A stretch of 64,000 nt of DNA from Roseiarcus fermentans. Lineage in GTDB: Bacteria; Pseudomonadota; Alphaproteobacteria; Rhizobiales; Beijerinckiaceae. The position numbers and the translations under genes are program-made. The stretch is from assembly GCF_003315135.1 (NCBI RefSeq), contig NZ_QNRK01000006.1, positions 124,001 to 188,000 on the forward strand, in the 5' to 3' direction. Shown here one piece after another: positions 1 through 8,097 of this stretch (positions within the stretch are counted from its first letter, which is position 1; every line of letters begins with the position of its first letter). The notes under the pieces were generated by a model that did no database searches, was not told the origin of the DNA, and saw nothing but the letters and a program-made list of their open reading frames with translations.

Positions 1-1340
1 GCGTAGAGCGCCACCATCGGCAGGATCAGCAGACCGAAGATGAACTGCTGCCACTCGAATTTCAGGCCGATGCCGACGAGGAACGAGGTCAGCACCTGCA
101 GCACCAGGACGCCGATCACCGTGAAGCCGTATCCCCCGGTCCCACCGAGCAGCGACGTCCCGCCGACCACGACCGCGGCGAGCGTCATGAACAGGTACTG
201 GGAGCCCACGCCGATGAAGCCGCCGCCGCTCCAGCCGAGCAGCAGGCAGCCGGTGAAGGCGGAAAACAGGCCGCTGAGGCCGAAAGCGGAGATCCAGTAG
301 GCGCGCTCGGAGATGAAGAGGCGCTCGGCCGAAGTGCGGTTGACGCCGAGCGCGTAGAGAAACCGGCCGTAGACGGTGCTGCGCAGGCCGATGACGAGGA
401 TCAGCGACGCCAGGCCCCAGATCGCGATCACCGGCGGGAACGGCAGCCCGAAGGTCGAGCCGGCCATCGAGGACAGGTTGGTCAGCCAGTCGGGCACGGT
501 TCCGAACACGTTGCCGCTGTAGGCCGAGCCGATCGAGGTGACGATCTGGGTCGCGCCGGAGACGACGAAGCCGGCGCCGAGCGTGACGATCAGCGCCTGA
601 CCTTGCAGCCTCAGGCTCAGGACGCCGTTGACGACCCCGATCAGGCCGCCCGCGAGCAGGATCAGACAGAAGGCGAGCCAGGCCGGCACGCCGAGACTGA
701 TCAGGTAAAGCAGCCCGACGTTGGCCGCGCCGATCACGTAGGGGATCGACAGGTCGAGGCCGCCGAGCAGCGCAACCAGGGTCTGCCCGATCGAGGCGAG
801 GCCGAGGAAGGACGCAAACAGCAGCATCGACTTGATGTTGGTCGCCGAGGCGAAGCCCTCGATGTTCATCGAGCCGACCGAAAACAGCCCGGCCAGCACC
901 ATGAGTCCGATGAAGGCGCTGCGGTTCTCCGCCATGAAGCGGCCGACGCTCATGGTCAGGATGATGATCAGGAGCAGGATCAGCGCCGAGATCACGGTCC
1001 AGACGTTGAAGAAGCCGTCGATCGTCAGCGAAAGCGCGACAAAGACGCCGACGAGCGCGAGGAAGCCGAGGAGCAGCCCGCGATATCGGCGCCAGGCCCT
1101 GCGAAGCTCGCTCGCCCCCTGTTCGCCGGCGGCGCCGGCGCTGAACTGGAGCACGTAGAACCGCCAAATCCAGGCCGACAGGGCGAAGGTCGCGATGGAA
1201 TAGAGGATGACCTCTTGCGTCGGCAGGCTCTGATAGACGCCGACGCCCGCGCTGACCGCGGTCAGCGCAATCGCGATCAGGAGACCGATGACGCGCGAGA
1301 GCAGGCTGCCGGCCGGCGGCGTCGTGAGCGAAGCGGTCAT
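1..1340 (-). CDS. Sugar-type ABC transporter permease (RbsC/MglC family), C-terminus outside window
   Basis: Inner-membrane permease of a ribose/galactose-type importer. About 446 residues are visible and the C-terminal end lies beyond base 1. The protein is very hydrophobic. After an N-terminal extension of about 100 residues it carries the family core, with GGLDLSIPYVIGAANVG and, later, SLLGGTGGYGFTVIG. The ATG at 1340 overlaps the stop of the upstream permease as ATGA (1337-1340), so the two are probably translationally coupled. It is the last visible gene of the operon that starts near 7946. The substrate cannot be read from the permease. It is longer than typical RbsC (about 320 residues). 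Confidence 0.9.
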   Translation of the reverse strand, partial: MTASLTTPPAGSLLSRVIGLLIAIALTAVSAGVGVYQSLPTQEVILYSIATFALSAWIWRFYVLQFSAGAAGEQGASELRRAWRRYRGLLLGFLALVGVFVALSLTIDGFFNVWTVISALILLLIIILTMSVGRFMAENRSAFIGLMVLAGLFSVGSMNIEGFASATNIKSMLLFASFLGLASIGQTLVALLGGLDLSIPYVIGAANVGLLYLISLGVPAWLAFCLILLAGGLIGVVNGVLSLRLQGQALIVTLGAGFVVSGATQIVTSIGSAYSGNVFGTVPDWLTNLSSMAGSTFGLPFPPVIAIWGLASLILVIGLRSTVYGRFLYALGVNRTSAERLFISERAYWISAFGLSGLFSAFTGCLLLGWSGGGFIGVGSQYLFMTLAAVVVGGTSLLGGTGGYGFTVIGVLVLQVLTSFLVGIGLKFEWQQFIFGLLILPMVALY

Positions 1341-2698
1341 GGCCGGGCGCTCCCGTGGCCGACGCCGCCGGCGTAGCCGTGCGTCGCGAGATAGACCGCG
1401 AGCAAGGCGAGGCCGGTCACGACGATGTAGACGATCGGGCCCAGGCCGCGGCGGCGCGCGCCGACGATCAGGGTTCGCGCGATCAGGGGCACGGTCAGCA
1501 GCAGGACGCCGACGAAGGCCCAGAGCCGGCTGTCGCGCCCGGACTCGGCGGCGGCGCCGCGCAGCGCCTGGATCTCGAGGAACCCGGCGGCCGTCCCGGT
1601 CGCCGCCGCGCTCGGGACGTCGCCGGTGTAGGTCGAAAACAGGATCACGCCGAGCGCCACGATCGCGAGCACGACGAAATAGAGCAGGGCCGAGAAGTTT
1701 CCGATCGTCCGCTGGATCACCGGCAGCGTCAGGGTGAGGAGCAGCGAGGCGACGAGAATCGCGCCGTAGCACAGGTCGGTGACGAAGCTCTGGATGCCGC
1801 CGAACGAAAACGTCGAGAGCACGTAAGTGATGAGATAGAGATCGACCGCGCCGATCAGCGAGCCGGCGAGGCTCGCCCGGCCGCCGCCGAGGGAAGCGCC
1901 GCCGAGCACCAGCGCGGTGACCGCGAGGAGCGTGTAGGTGGTGCCCTGGCCCGGGTCGCCGGAGCCGATCAGCGCGGTGAAGCAGATCGCCGACAGGCCG
2001 GCGAAGGCGCCCGAGATGAGATGCGCGCCGATGCGCACGATGGTGATCGGAATGCCGCTGGTGTAGGCCGCGCGCTCGTCCGACCCCATCAGGCGCAGAT
2101 GGGTGAAGAACGCGGTGCGGGTCATCAGCAGCCACGCGAGGCTGGCCAGAACGAGGATCGCCATGACCGGCGAGAACACCGACGTTCCCGCGCCCCACGA
2201 CGCCATCCAGTCCGGCGCGACGCCCCCCGGCCGCGGCAGGATGACGAGGTTGATGCCCGACAGCGCCAGGAAGCCGGACAGCGAAACGATGATCGGCTGA
2301 ACGCGGACGAAGATCACGATCAGCGCCATCACGAGCTGGTAGGCCATGCCGACCGCGACGGCGTAGAGGAAGACCACGAACGGCGACCCGATCACATCCG
2401 CGGCGACGAGCTGGATCAGCGTCACGTTGATGAAACTGATCAGCGGGCCGATCGCGAGGTCGACGGTGCCGCGGCCGGCGACGACGGTCGCCATCAGCGC
2501 GTAGGTGGCGAGAATCAGCGGCGCGGCCACGATCACGGCGCTGCCCAGTCCCGAGTTGGTGACCAGCACCGGCGAGCGCAGCACCGCGATGACCAGCAGC
2601 ACGAACAAGAGCGTCATCGGCATCAGGAGATGCGGGCTCGTGCGCGCGCCGGCGAAATGCGCCGGCGCCGCGACGGTCTCGGCCGCGGGTGCGGTCAC
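1337..2698 (-). CDS. Sugar-type ABC transporter permease (RbsC-like)
   Basis: A 453-residue integral membrane protein of the BPD_transp_2 family, paired with the next permease to form a heterodimeric pore. Family signatures are GRGTVDLAIGPLISF near residue 75 and SLGGGRASLAGSLIGAVDL near residue 270. Additional hydrophobic segments follow after residue 300, which makes it longer than usual. Its ATG at 2698 overlaps the stop of the ATPase gene by four bases, and its own stop overlaps the next permease start. The two different permeases with one tandem ATPase match the carbohydrate-uptake (CUT2) architecture. The transported compound is unknown, but the neighbouring lactonase and hydrolase suggest a lactone, sugar acid or similar small polar molecule. 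Confidence 0.9.
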   Translation of the reverse strand: MTAPAAETVAAPAHFAGARTSPHLLMPMTLLFVLLVIAVLRSPVLVTNSGLGSAVIVAAPLILATYALMATVVAGRGTVDLAIGPLISFINVTLIQLVAADVIGSPFVVFLYAVAVGMAYQLVMALIVIFVRVQPIIVSLSGFLALSGINLVILPRPGGVAPDWMASWGAGTSVFSPVMAILVLASLAWLLMTRTAFFTHLRLMGSDERAAYTSGIPITIVRIGAHLISGAFAGLSAICFTALIGSGDPGQGTTYTLLAVTALVLGGASLGGGRASLAGSLIGAVDLYLITYVLSTFSFGGIQSFVTDLCYGAILVASLLLTLTLPVIQRTIGNFSALLYFVVLAIVALGVILFSTYTGDVPSAAATGTAAGFLEIQALRGAAAESGRDSRLWAFVGVLLLTVPLIARTLIVGARRRGLGPIVYIVVTGLALLAVYLATHGYAGGVGHGSARP

Positions 2699-4410
2699 GG
2701 GCCCGTCCTCCGGACAATTTCCCCACGGGCGCCGAATTCGACGATTCGGATCGCCCGCCGCGGTTCGGCGGCCGGCGTGCGCGAGACCGCGACCGGCGTC
2801 GGCGCAGGGAAGGGCCGGGCGTCCGCCGCCGGCGACAGCCCGCGCGGTTCGGCCGGGGCGGCCGCCTGCCGCAATCCGGCGCCGTCGGTCTGCCCGAACA
2901 TGGCGTTGAGGATGGCGTGGCCCTCGACCGCGGCGCCGGCGAAGGCGTCGAACGGGCGGCCGGCGCGAAACACGATCACGCGGGTCGCGAAGCCGATGAA
3001 CTCCTCGAGTTCGCTCGACATGTAGACGACCGACTTGCCCGATTCGGCGAAGGCGCGCAGCTGCCGGTAGAGCTCGGCCTTGGCGCCGACATCGATGCCG
3101 CGCGCCGGGTCGTTGAGCACGATGATGTCGGGGCGCAGGGCGAAGCCCCGGCCGATCAGGACCTTCTGCTGGTTGCCGCCGCTGAGCGAGGTGATCTTGT
3201 CGTCGCGTTCGCCGAACTTGAGCGCGAGGCTAGCGGCCTCGCGGGCGAACACGGCGCCGAGCGAAGGCCAGTCGATGAAGCCGAGCACGCCCGCCCGCTT
3301 CTTCTCGCGATAGAGCGGGATCGTCATGTTCTCGAAGATCGACAGCGACGCGAACACGCCCTCGCGCTTGCGGTCGCCGGAGACGTAGACGATCCGCTCC
3401 TTCACTGCGACCTTTAGCGAGTCGACGCGGTGAAAGCCGCCGCTGCGCGAGAGAACCGAAATCTCGCCGCCGGGCGGCGCCTGGACGCCGGCGAGATGGC
3501 GCACGAATTCGCTCTGGCCCTGGCCGTCGAGGCCGGCGACGCCGACGATCTCGCCGCGATAGAGCTCGAAGTCGAACGGCGCGGAGCCCGCGGCGTTGAC
3601 GAGCCGATCCGCCTTCAGCACGACTTCGCGCCGCTCCGGTTGCGGCGCATGGCGCTCGGGGTGCGTCTCCTCCTGCGCTTCGCCGGTCATCAGCGCGATC
3701 AGGTTCTTTTCGGTGAGCTGCTCCTTCTCCAGGATGCCGACGTCGCGGCCGTCGCGCATGACGGTGGCGCGGTCGGAAATCGAGATCAGCTCGGCGATCC
3801 GGTGGGTGACGATCAGCACGGTCGCGCCCGCGCCCCTGAGTTCCCGGATCTTGGCGAACAGCCGCTGGGTCGAGTCGAAATCGAGCGCCGCCGACGATTC
3901 GTCGAGGATCAGCACTTTCGGCCGCGACAGGAGCGCGCGTCCGATGGTGATCCACTGCTTGAGCGCGAGCGGCAGCGTGCCGACGTTGGCGAACGGGTCG
4001 ACCGGCTGACCCGCCAGCTCTTCCATGATCGCCGCCGCGTTGCGGACCTTGTGCTCGAACGGAACCGAGGACGAGAACAGGTTGTCGACGCCCATGTAGA
4101 GGTTGTCGACGACCGAGCTCTCCTCGGCGACGAGCACCTCCTGATAGACCGTGGCGATGCCGATGGCGCGCGATTCGGCGGGCGTCGAGGGGGCCTCGCC
4201 GAGCACGGAGACGCTGCCGCTGTCGATTGGCAGGACGCCGGAGATCACCTTGGCGAGCGTGCTCTTGCCGCAGCCGTTGCCGCCGATGATGGCGTGGATC
4301 TCGCCGGCGCGCGCCGAGAAGCTGCAACCGTCGAGCGCGCGCGTCGGCCCGAAATATTTCCGGACGTTGCTCACGGACACGACGACTGGCGAGGCGGCGG
4401 CTTCGGTCAT
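2695..4410 (-). CDS. Sugar ABC transporter ATP-binding protein with two nucleotide-binding domains (RbsA/MglA type)
   Basis: A 571-residue tandem ATPase. The first domain has Walker A GGNGCGKST (residues 43-51) and Walker B VLILDESSAAL, but the usual signature loop is replaced by LPLALKQW. The second domain has a lysine-free Walker A (VAGLDGQGQSE), as is normal in this family, and the signature SLSGGNQQK. Its Walker B reads IIVLNDPARGIDVG, so the Asp-Glu pair has become Asn-Asp. Sixty-odd Pro/Ala-rich residues extend past the domain and end in IVEFGARGEIVRR, which resembles the first residues of the lactonase in the same operon. The gene sits between the binding-protein gene and two permease genes and is coupled to the latter. 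Confidence 0.92.
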   Translation of the reverse strand: MTEAAASPVVVSVSNVRKYFGPTRALDGCSFSARAGEIHAIIGGNGCGKSTLAKVISGVLPIDSGSVSVLGEAPSTPAESRAIGIATVYQEVLVAEESSVVDNLYMGVDNLFSSSVPFEHKVRNAAAIMEELAGQPVDPFANVGTLPLALKQWITIGRALLSRPKVLILDESSAALDFDSTQRLFAKIRELRGAGATVLIVTHRIAELISISDRATVMRDGRDVGILEKEQLTEKNLIALMTGEAQEETHPERHAPQPERREVVLKADRLVNAAGSAPFDFELYRGEIVGVAGLDGQGQSEFVRHLAGVQAPPGGEISVLSRSGGFHRVDSLKVAVKERIVYVSGDRKREGVFASLSIFENMTIPLYREKKRAGVLGFIDWPSLGAVFAREAASLALKFGERDDKITSLSGGNQQKVLIGRGFALRPDIIVLNDPARGIDVGAKAELYRQLRAFAESGKSVVYMSSELEEFIGFATRVIVFRAGRPFDAFAGAAVEGHAILNAMFGQTDGAGLRQAAAPAEPRGLSPAADARPFPAPTPVAVSRTPAAEPRRAIRIVEFGARGEIVRRTGP

Positions 4411-4442
4411 TTTCGAAAGTGGATCCCGGCTTCCCGGCGGAA

Positions 4443-4468
4443 GGGGCCGCCCCGCTGGAGACGGCCCC
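4443..4468 (-). other. Intercistronic hairpin between binding-protein and ATPase genes
   Basis: Perfect 7-bp inverted repeat GGGGCCG / CGGCCCC with a 12-base loop, in the 64-base gap after the binding-protein stop. There is no T-run, so it looks like an mRNA-stabilising or partial-attenuation stem of the kind often found after the abundant binding-protein cistron in ABC operons. Its function is inferred from position only. Confidence 0.5.
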
Positions 4469-4474
4469 CGCGGC

Positions 4475-5647
4475 TCACGGGTGCTTGAAGGCCGTCGGGT
4501 CCGAAGGCCTCAGGAAGAACTGATTGAGATAGGCCGGATCCTGACCCCACTTGGCCGGGCCGACCTCCCACCAGGACGAGGTCTGGGCGTCGCATTTGTC
4601 GTCGAGCTTCGCCTTGACGTCGTCCATCGTCAGCACGATCGGGTCGACGAGGATCGACTGGACCTTCGGGCCCTGGCCTTCGAGGGTGCGCATCATGATG
4701 TCGAAGATCAGCTCGATCTCGTCTCCGGGCGGCCAGACCTGATAGGCGGCGGAGATGATCTTGGGGTCCTTGCGCCACGAGCACAAAGCGCCGAGTTCGC
4801 CGCCGACGGCGATCTTGACGTCCTTGCGTCCGGACTGGGCGATGGCGCGCAGGACGCCCATCTCGGCCGCCGACTGCACGACGATGCCGTCGAGCTGGCC
4901 CGGGTGGGTGGCGAGCCACTTCTGCACTTCGCCCTGCGCTACCTGGTCGGTCCAGTTGCCGGCGATCGAGCCGACGATCTTGATCCCGGGCGCGGTGGCG
5001 AGGCCCGCCTTGACGCCGCGGTCCTGGCTGTCGGAGGCCGACGTTCCGGGAATGCCCTCGACCACGAGGACGTTGCCCTTGCCTTTCAGTTCGTCCGCCA
5101 TCGCCTTGCCGATCTCGTAGCCGGCGAGCTGATAGTTGACCGACGAATTGACCGAATAGGGCGAGGTCAGGTAGCCGGTGAAGGAAAACACCGGAACGCC
5201 CTTGTCGAAGGCGTATTTGACGCTCTGGTTGAGCGCGGTCGGGTTCGAGCAGCACACGAAGATCGCGTCGACGCCCTGGTCGACCAGCTGGCGCATCTGC
5301 TGGATCTGGGTCGAATCGTTGAGGTTCGACTGGGTGATGACGACGTCCTTGACGAGGCCGAGCGCCTTCCACTTGGGAACGACCTCCTTCAGGAGGTGGT
5401 CCATGGCGTTGGCGCGCCAGGTGTTGCCGGCGTAGGAGCTGGCGTAGCCGATCGTCCACGGCGGCGGGCGCTTGGCGGCGAAATCGCGATAGGCGCTCGG
5501 GCCGGTCGGCTGCGCCGGATCGAGCATCGACTTGTCGTAGAGCCGCTTGACGACGTCGGGCGGCAATTCGTCGAGGCCCGCGGCCATGGCCGCCTGCGCG
5601 ACGAGGCTCGCGGCGCCGGCCAGGAGCAGCGCTTTCATTGCTTTCAT
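4475..5647 (-). CDS. Periplasmic sugar-type substrate-binding protein of ABC transporter
   Basis: A 390-residue secreted binding protein (Peripla_BP_4, RbsB-like). The signal peptide covers about residues 1-22, with the cleavage site after AMA. The mature part has the two-lobe pattern typical of the family, including DGIVVQSAAEMGVLRAIAQSG near the second lobe and VDAIFVCCSNPTALN in the first. The start ATG at 5647 is preceded by GGGAGGAAACACC, a strong ribosome-binding site. It lies upstream of the tandem ATPase and downstream of the lactonase. It is the component that sets specificity, but the sequence alone does not name the ligand. It is longer than RbsB (about 296 residues), so a plain pentose is not assured. 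Confidence 0.92.
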   Translation of the reverse strand: MKAMKALLLAGAASLVAQAAMAAGLDELPPDVVKRLYDKSMLDPAQPTGPSAYRDFAAKRPPPWTIGYASSYAGNTWRANAMDHLLKEVVPKWKALGLVKDVVITQSNLNDSTQIQQMRQLVDQGVDAIFVCCSNPTALNQSVKYAFDKGVPVFSFTGYLTSPYSVNSSVNYQLAGYEIGKAMADELKGKGNVLVVEGIPGTSASDSQDRGVKAGLATAPGIKIVGSIAGNWTDQVAQGEVQKWLATHPGQLDGIVVQSAAEMGVLRAIAQSGRKDVKIAVGGELGALCSWRKDPKIISAAYQVWPPGDEIELIFDIMMRTLEGQGPKVQSILVDPIVLTMDDVKAKLDDKCDAQTSSWWEVGPAKWGQDPAYLNQFFLRPSDPTAFKHP

Positions 5648-5704
5648 TGGTGTTTCCTCCCTTGGTGGTTCAGGTCGAGGCGCGGCCGCTCTCCGCCGCG
5701 CCCG

Positions 5705-6631
5705 TCAGTCGTAGAAGGCGCTCGGCGCCTTGCGGAAGGTCCGCCACAGATCGGGATCGTGGCCGGCGACCACGAGAGCGTTGGAGTCGGCTGCGATCTT
5801 GCGCAGCTTGGCGACCGAATGGACGGCGTCGACCGACGAGGTGACGAGGCCCGGCAGCGCCTTGTTCTCCCAGTGGTCCATCGTGTACGCGGCGTCGATG
5901 GCGAGCAGGATCGGCCCGCTGTTGGGCAGGGTGACCAGGAACGACTGATGTCCGGGCGAGTGGCCCGGCGTGAAGATCATGCGGATGACGCCGTCGCCGA
6001 ACAGGTCGAAATGATCGGTGTAGTCGCCGCCGAGGAACTTCCAGGTCAGGTTCGGGCGGTCGAAATCGGCGCGGATGTAGGCCGCGGCGGAAAACCAGTC
6101 GGGGTCGAAGGCGTACTCGTACTCGAGCCGCTGGACGATGTGCTCGGCGCGGGGAAACCGTCCGACCGCGCCGGTGTGGTCGAGATGGAGGTGCGACTGG
6201 ACGACGTAGCGCACGTCCTCCGGCCTCACGCCGACCGAACGGCACTGGTCGACGCAATTGTCGCGCGGGTCCATCACCGGATCGTAGGCGTCGACGACGG
6301 CGCCCCAGTGCGCGCGCTTGTCGAGCGCCGCCTCGACCGCGTTGCCGCCGTCGATCACGACGTTGCCCTTGGGGTGCTTGATCAGGAACCACGGCACGGG
6401 GATCTCGAAATCCTCCTCGCCCTGGTTCATCTTGATGTACTTGGTCTTGGTGCGCAGCGTCCCGGTCTGGAACATGTAGAGCTGGACGTCGGAGCGCACG
6501 CCGCGGCCGCCGCCGCCGCGCCCGACCGACAGCGTGGGTCGCGGCGCGAGATGGCTCAGCCGTCCGCCGGCGACCGACCGGCTGTCGGTCTCGATCTTCT
6601 GACCCCGCGCATCGAACTCGACGATCTTCAT
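5705..6631 (-). CDS. Metallo-beta-lactamase-fold lactonase (AiiA/AttM-like)
   Basis: A 308-residue metallohydrolase resembling N-acyl-homoserine-lactone or gamma-butyrolactone lactonases. The metal site is SHLHLDH (His147, His149, Asp151, His152), then TPGHSPGH (His224) and LLAIDAAY (Asp246). This is the two-metal arrangement of the AiiA group. The first 50 residues are an extra segment that begins KIVEFDARG. There is no signal peptide, so it should act in the cytosol after uptake. The gene lies between an alpha/beta hydrolase and an ABC importer, which favours a nutritional lactone substrate over pure quorum quenching. Substrate choice between acyl-homoserine lactones, short lactones and other esters is open. 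Confidence 0.85.
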   Translation of the reverse strand: MKIVEFDARGQKIETDSRSVAGGRLSHLAPRPTLSVGRGGGGRGVRSDVQLYMFQTGTLRTKTKYIKMNQGEEDFEIPVPWFLIKHPKGNVVIDGGNAVEAALDKRAHWGAVVDAYDPVMDPRDNCVDQCRSVGVRPEDVRYVVQSHLHLDHTGAVGRFPRAEHIVQRLEYEYAFDPDWFSAAAYIRADFDRPNLTWKFLGGDYTDHFDLFGDGVIRMIFTPGHSPGHQSFLVTLPNSGPILLAIDAAYTMDHWENKALPGLVTSSVDAVHSVAKLRKIAADSNALVVAGHDPDLWRTFRKAPSAFYD

Positions 6632-6668
6632 TTCGCGTTCCAGTTGCCGTTCGAAACGATCCCGGGCC

Positions 6669-7520
6669 TCATCCCGTTCTCTCCCGGATGATCCGCAGCG
6701 CTTCCCTGAGATAGACGCGAAACACCGGATAGTTTTCGCTCATCGGGAAATGCCCGATGTCTTCCATCTCGATGTAGATCCCGCCGGGTATCCCGGCCGC
6801 CGTCTTTTCCGTCGCATCCGGCGGGGTGAGATAGTCGTACGTGCCGGTCATCATCACGACCGGGCAGCGCCGGGTGTCGATCTTCGCGAGCGAGTCGCGC
6901 AGGTCGTGATCGACCGAGTAGAAGTAGAGATCGCCGCGGAAGGCTTCCGACCCTTGCGTATAGTAGTGCCAGGTCAGCCAGCGGTCGCGGTCGGGGCTCT
7001 GCGGCGCCATCAGGTCCCACACCCCGCTCGCGCACACCTGCGCGGCGTTGGCGTGGGGATGGCGCCAGACGTCGAGAAAGAATCCCGGCGCGTGGGCGGC
7101 GGCCTCGACCGGGATCACGGCGCGAAACCGGTCCGGCTTTCTCAGCGCGAGCTGCAGCGCGACGTTGCCGCCGAACGACGAGCCCATGAAGATCGGGTTC
7201 TTGAGCTCCAGCGCGTCGCAGAAGGCGACGATGAAGTTGACGTAGTGATCGGCCGTCAGCCGATACTCCTCCTTCCACCATTCCTTGTTGAGCGGAGGGT
7301 CGGACTTGCCGTGGCGGGCGAGGTCGTACGCAATGACGTTGTAATGGCGGGTGATCTCCTCGTCCTCGAGCAGATCGCGCCATTGATGGTTGTGACAGCC
7401 GGCGGTGTGCTGGCAGACCAGCGGCACGCCCTGGCCGTTCTGCAGGTAGAAAACCTTGTACTCGCAGCCGTCGACGTCGATCGTGACGTAGCGGCCGATG
7501 ACGGGGGAATGTTTAGCCAC
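6669..7520 (-). CDS. Alpha/beta-fold hydrolase
   Basis: A 283-residue serine hydrolase with a nucleophile elbow GSSFGG (Ser115), acid Asp229 in TGTYDYLTPP and His257 in DIGHFPMSE, so the triad is complete. No signal peptide is seen. It is probably an esterase, lactonase or C-C bond hydrolase acting before or after the metallo-lactonase encoded 37 bases downstream. Both genes share an operon with a sugar-type importer and are divergent from iclR. A haloalkane dehalogenase or epoxide hydrolase role cannot be excluded by fold, but a halide-stabilising pair is not obvious. Confidence 0.85.
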   Translation of the reverse strand: MAKHSPVIGRYVTIDVDGCEYKVFYLQNGQGVPLVCQHTAGCHNHQWRDLLEDEEITRHYNVIAYDLARHGKSDPPLNKEWWKEEYRLTADHYVNFIVAFCDALELKNPIFMGSSFGGNVALQLALRKPDRFRAVIPVEAAAHAPGFFLDVWRHPHANAAQVCASGVWDLMAPQSPDRDRWLTWHYYTQGSEAFRGDLYFYSVDHDLRDSLAKIDTRRCPVVMMTGTYDYLTPPDATEKTAAGIPGGIYIEMEDIGHFPMSENYPVFRVYLREALRIIRERTG

Positions 7521-7562
7521 GTTCGCCTCCGTGGAGTGGTCCGGTCGCGATCGACGGGCGCG

Positions 7563-7946
7563 TCATACCGGAACCCCCACTTTGCGCAGCAGCTCGAACT
7601 GGAGCGTGAAGTTGCGCAGGTTCTGCATCAGCACCAGCGTGTTGCCTTCGATGCGCAGGTCCCGGCGAAAGCTCGCGGCCCAGATGCCGTGGAACATCGG
7701 CCTCGGCACGGCGCGCGCGAATTCCCGCCAGGTCTGCGCGCTGGCGCGCAGCGCGAAGTCCCACGGGTCCATCGGCTGGGGGGCGATGTTGATGCGGTGG
7801 ACCTTGCCGTCGACCATTTCGACGATCGCCTTCGCATCGCTCATGTCGAACAGGTAGGTGCAGGTGAAGTAGCGCGCCATCGCCCCGATCGTCGGGTCGG
7901 CGTCGGAGGCTTCGGCGTAGCGGATGGCCCAGTCGCGGATGTCCAT
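7563..7946 (-). CDS. Small conserved protein, possible SCP2-like fold; first gene of the operon
   Basis: A 127-residue protein read from ATG 7946; a GTG at 7958 is an alternative start four codons upstream, and neither has a strong ribosome-binding site. The second half (W-x-x-F, then P-MFHGIWAASFRRDLRIEGN) recalls sterol-carrier-protein-2-like small proteins that bind hydrophobic ligands, but the match is weak. It opens the transcription unit that continues into the hydrolase, the lactonase and the importer. The iclR gene is divergent about 150 bases away. A role in binding or isomerising the pathway intermediate is conceivable. The function is not established. Confidence 0.6.
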   Translation of the reverse strand: MDIRDWAIRYAEASDADPTIGAMARYFTCTYLFDMSDAKAIVEMVDGKVHRINIAPQPMDPWDFALRASAQTWREFARAVPRPMFHGIWAASFRRDLRIEGNTLVLMQNLRNFTLQFELLRKVGVPV

Positions 7947-8047
7947 GCGCACGCTCACGCGTTGGCGAAGACGGCGGGACAGGGCCGATCAGAAGCAGGC
8001 GCCATGGTTCCTCCCAGCCTCGGTCGTCCATTTAGCTGGACAACGTT

Positions 8048-8064
8048 TCCTATTCTGGATAGGA
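8048..8064. promoter_or_regulatory. Palindrome in the divergent iclR / catabolic operon promoter region (putative IclR operator)
   Basis: Perfect inverted repeat TCCTAT-TCTGG-ATAGGA, 17 bp with 6-bp arms and a 5-base spacer. It lies 34 bases before the iclR start and about 100 bases before the catabolic operon. IclR-family regulators bind short palindromes of this size in divergent control regions, so this is the natural candidate operator. The assignment rests on position and symmetry. Confidence 0.55.
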
Positions 8065-8097
8065 TCTAACCATAAAGAAGAATGGCAGACAAGTGAA

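Noticed and set aside
1355-3025. A 556-codon open frame opposite the permease and ATPase genes
   Set aside because: The product is Arg/Asp/Gln-rich with no domain. It is an antisense artefact of high GC content, as are many long frames here.
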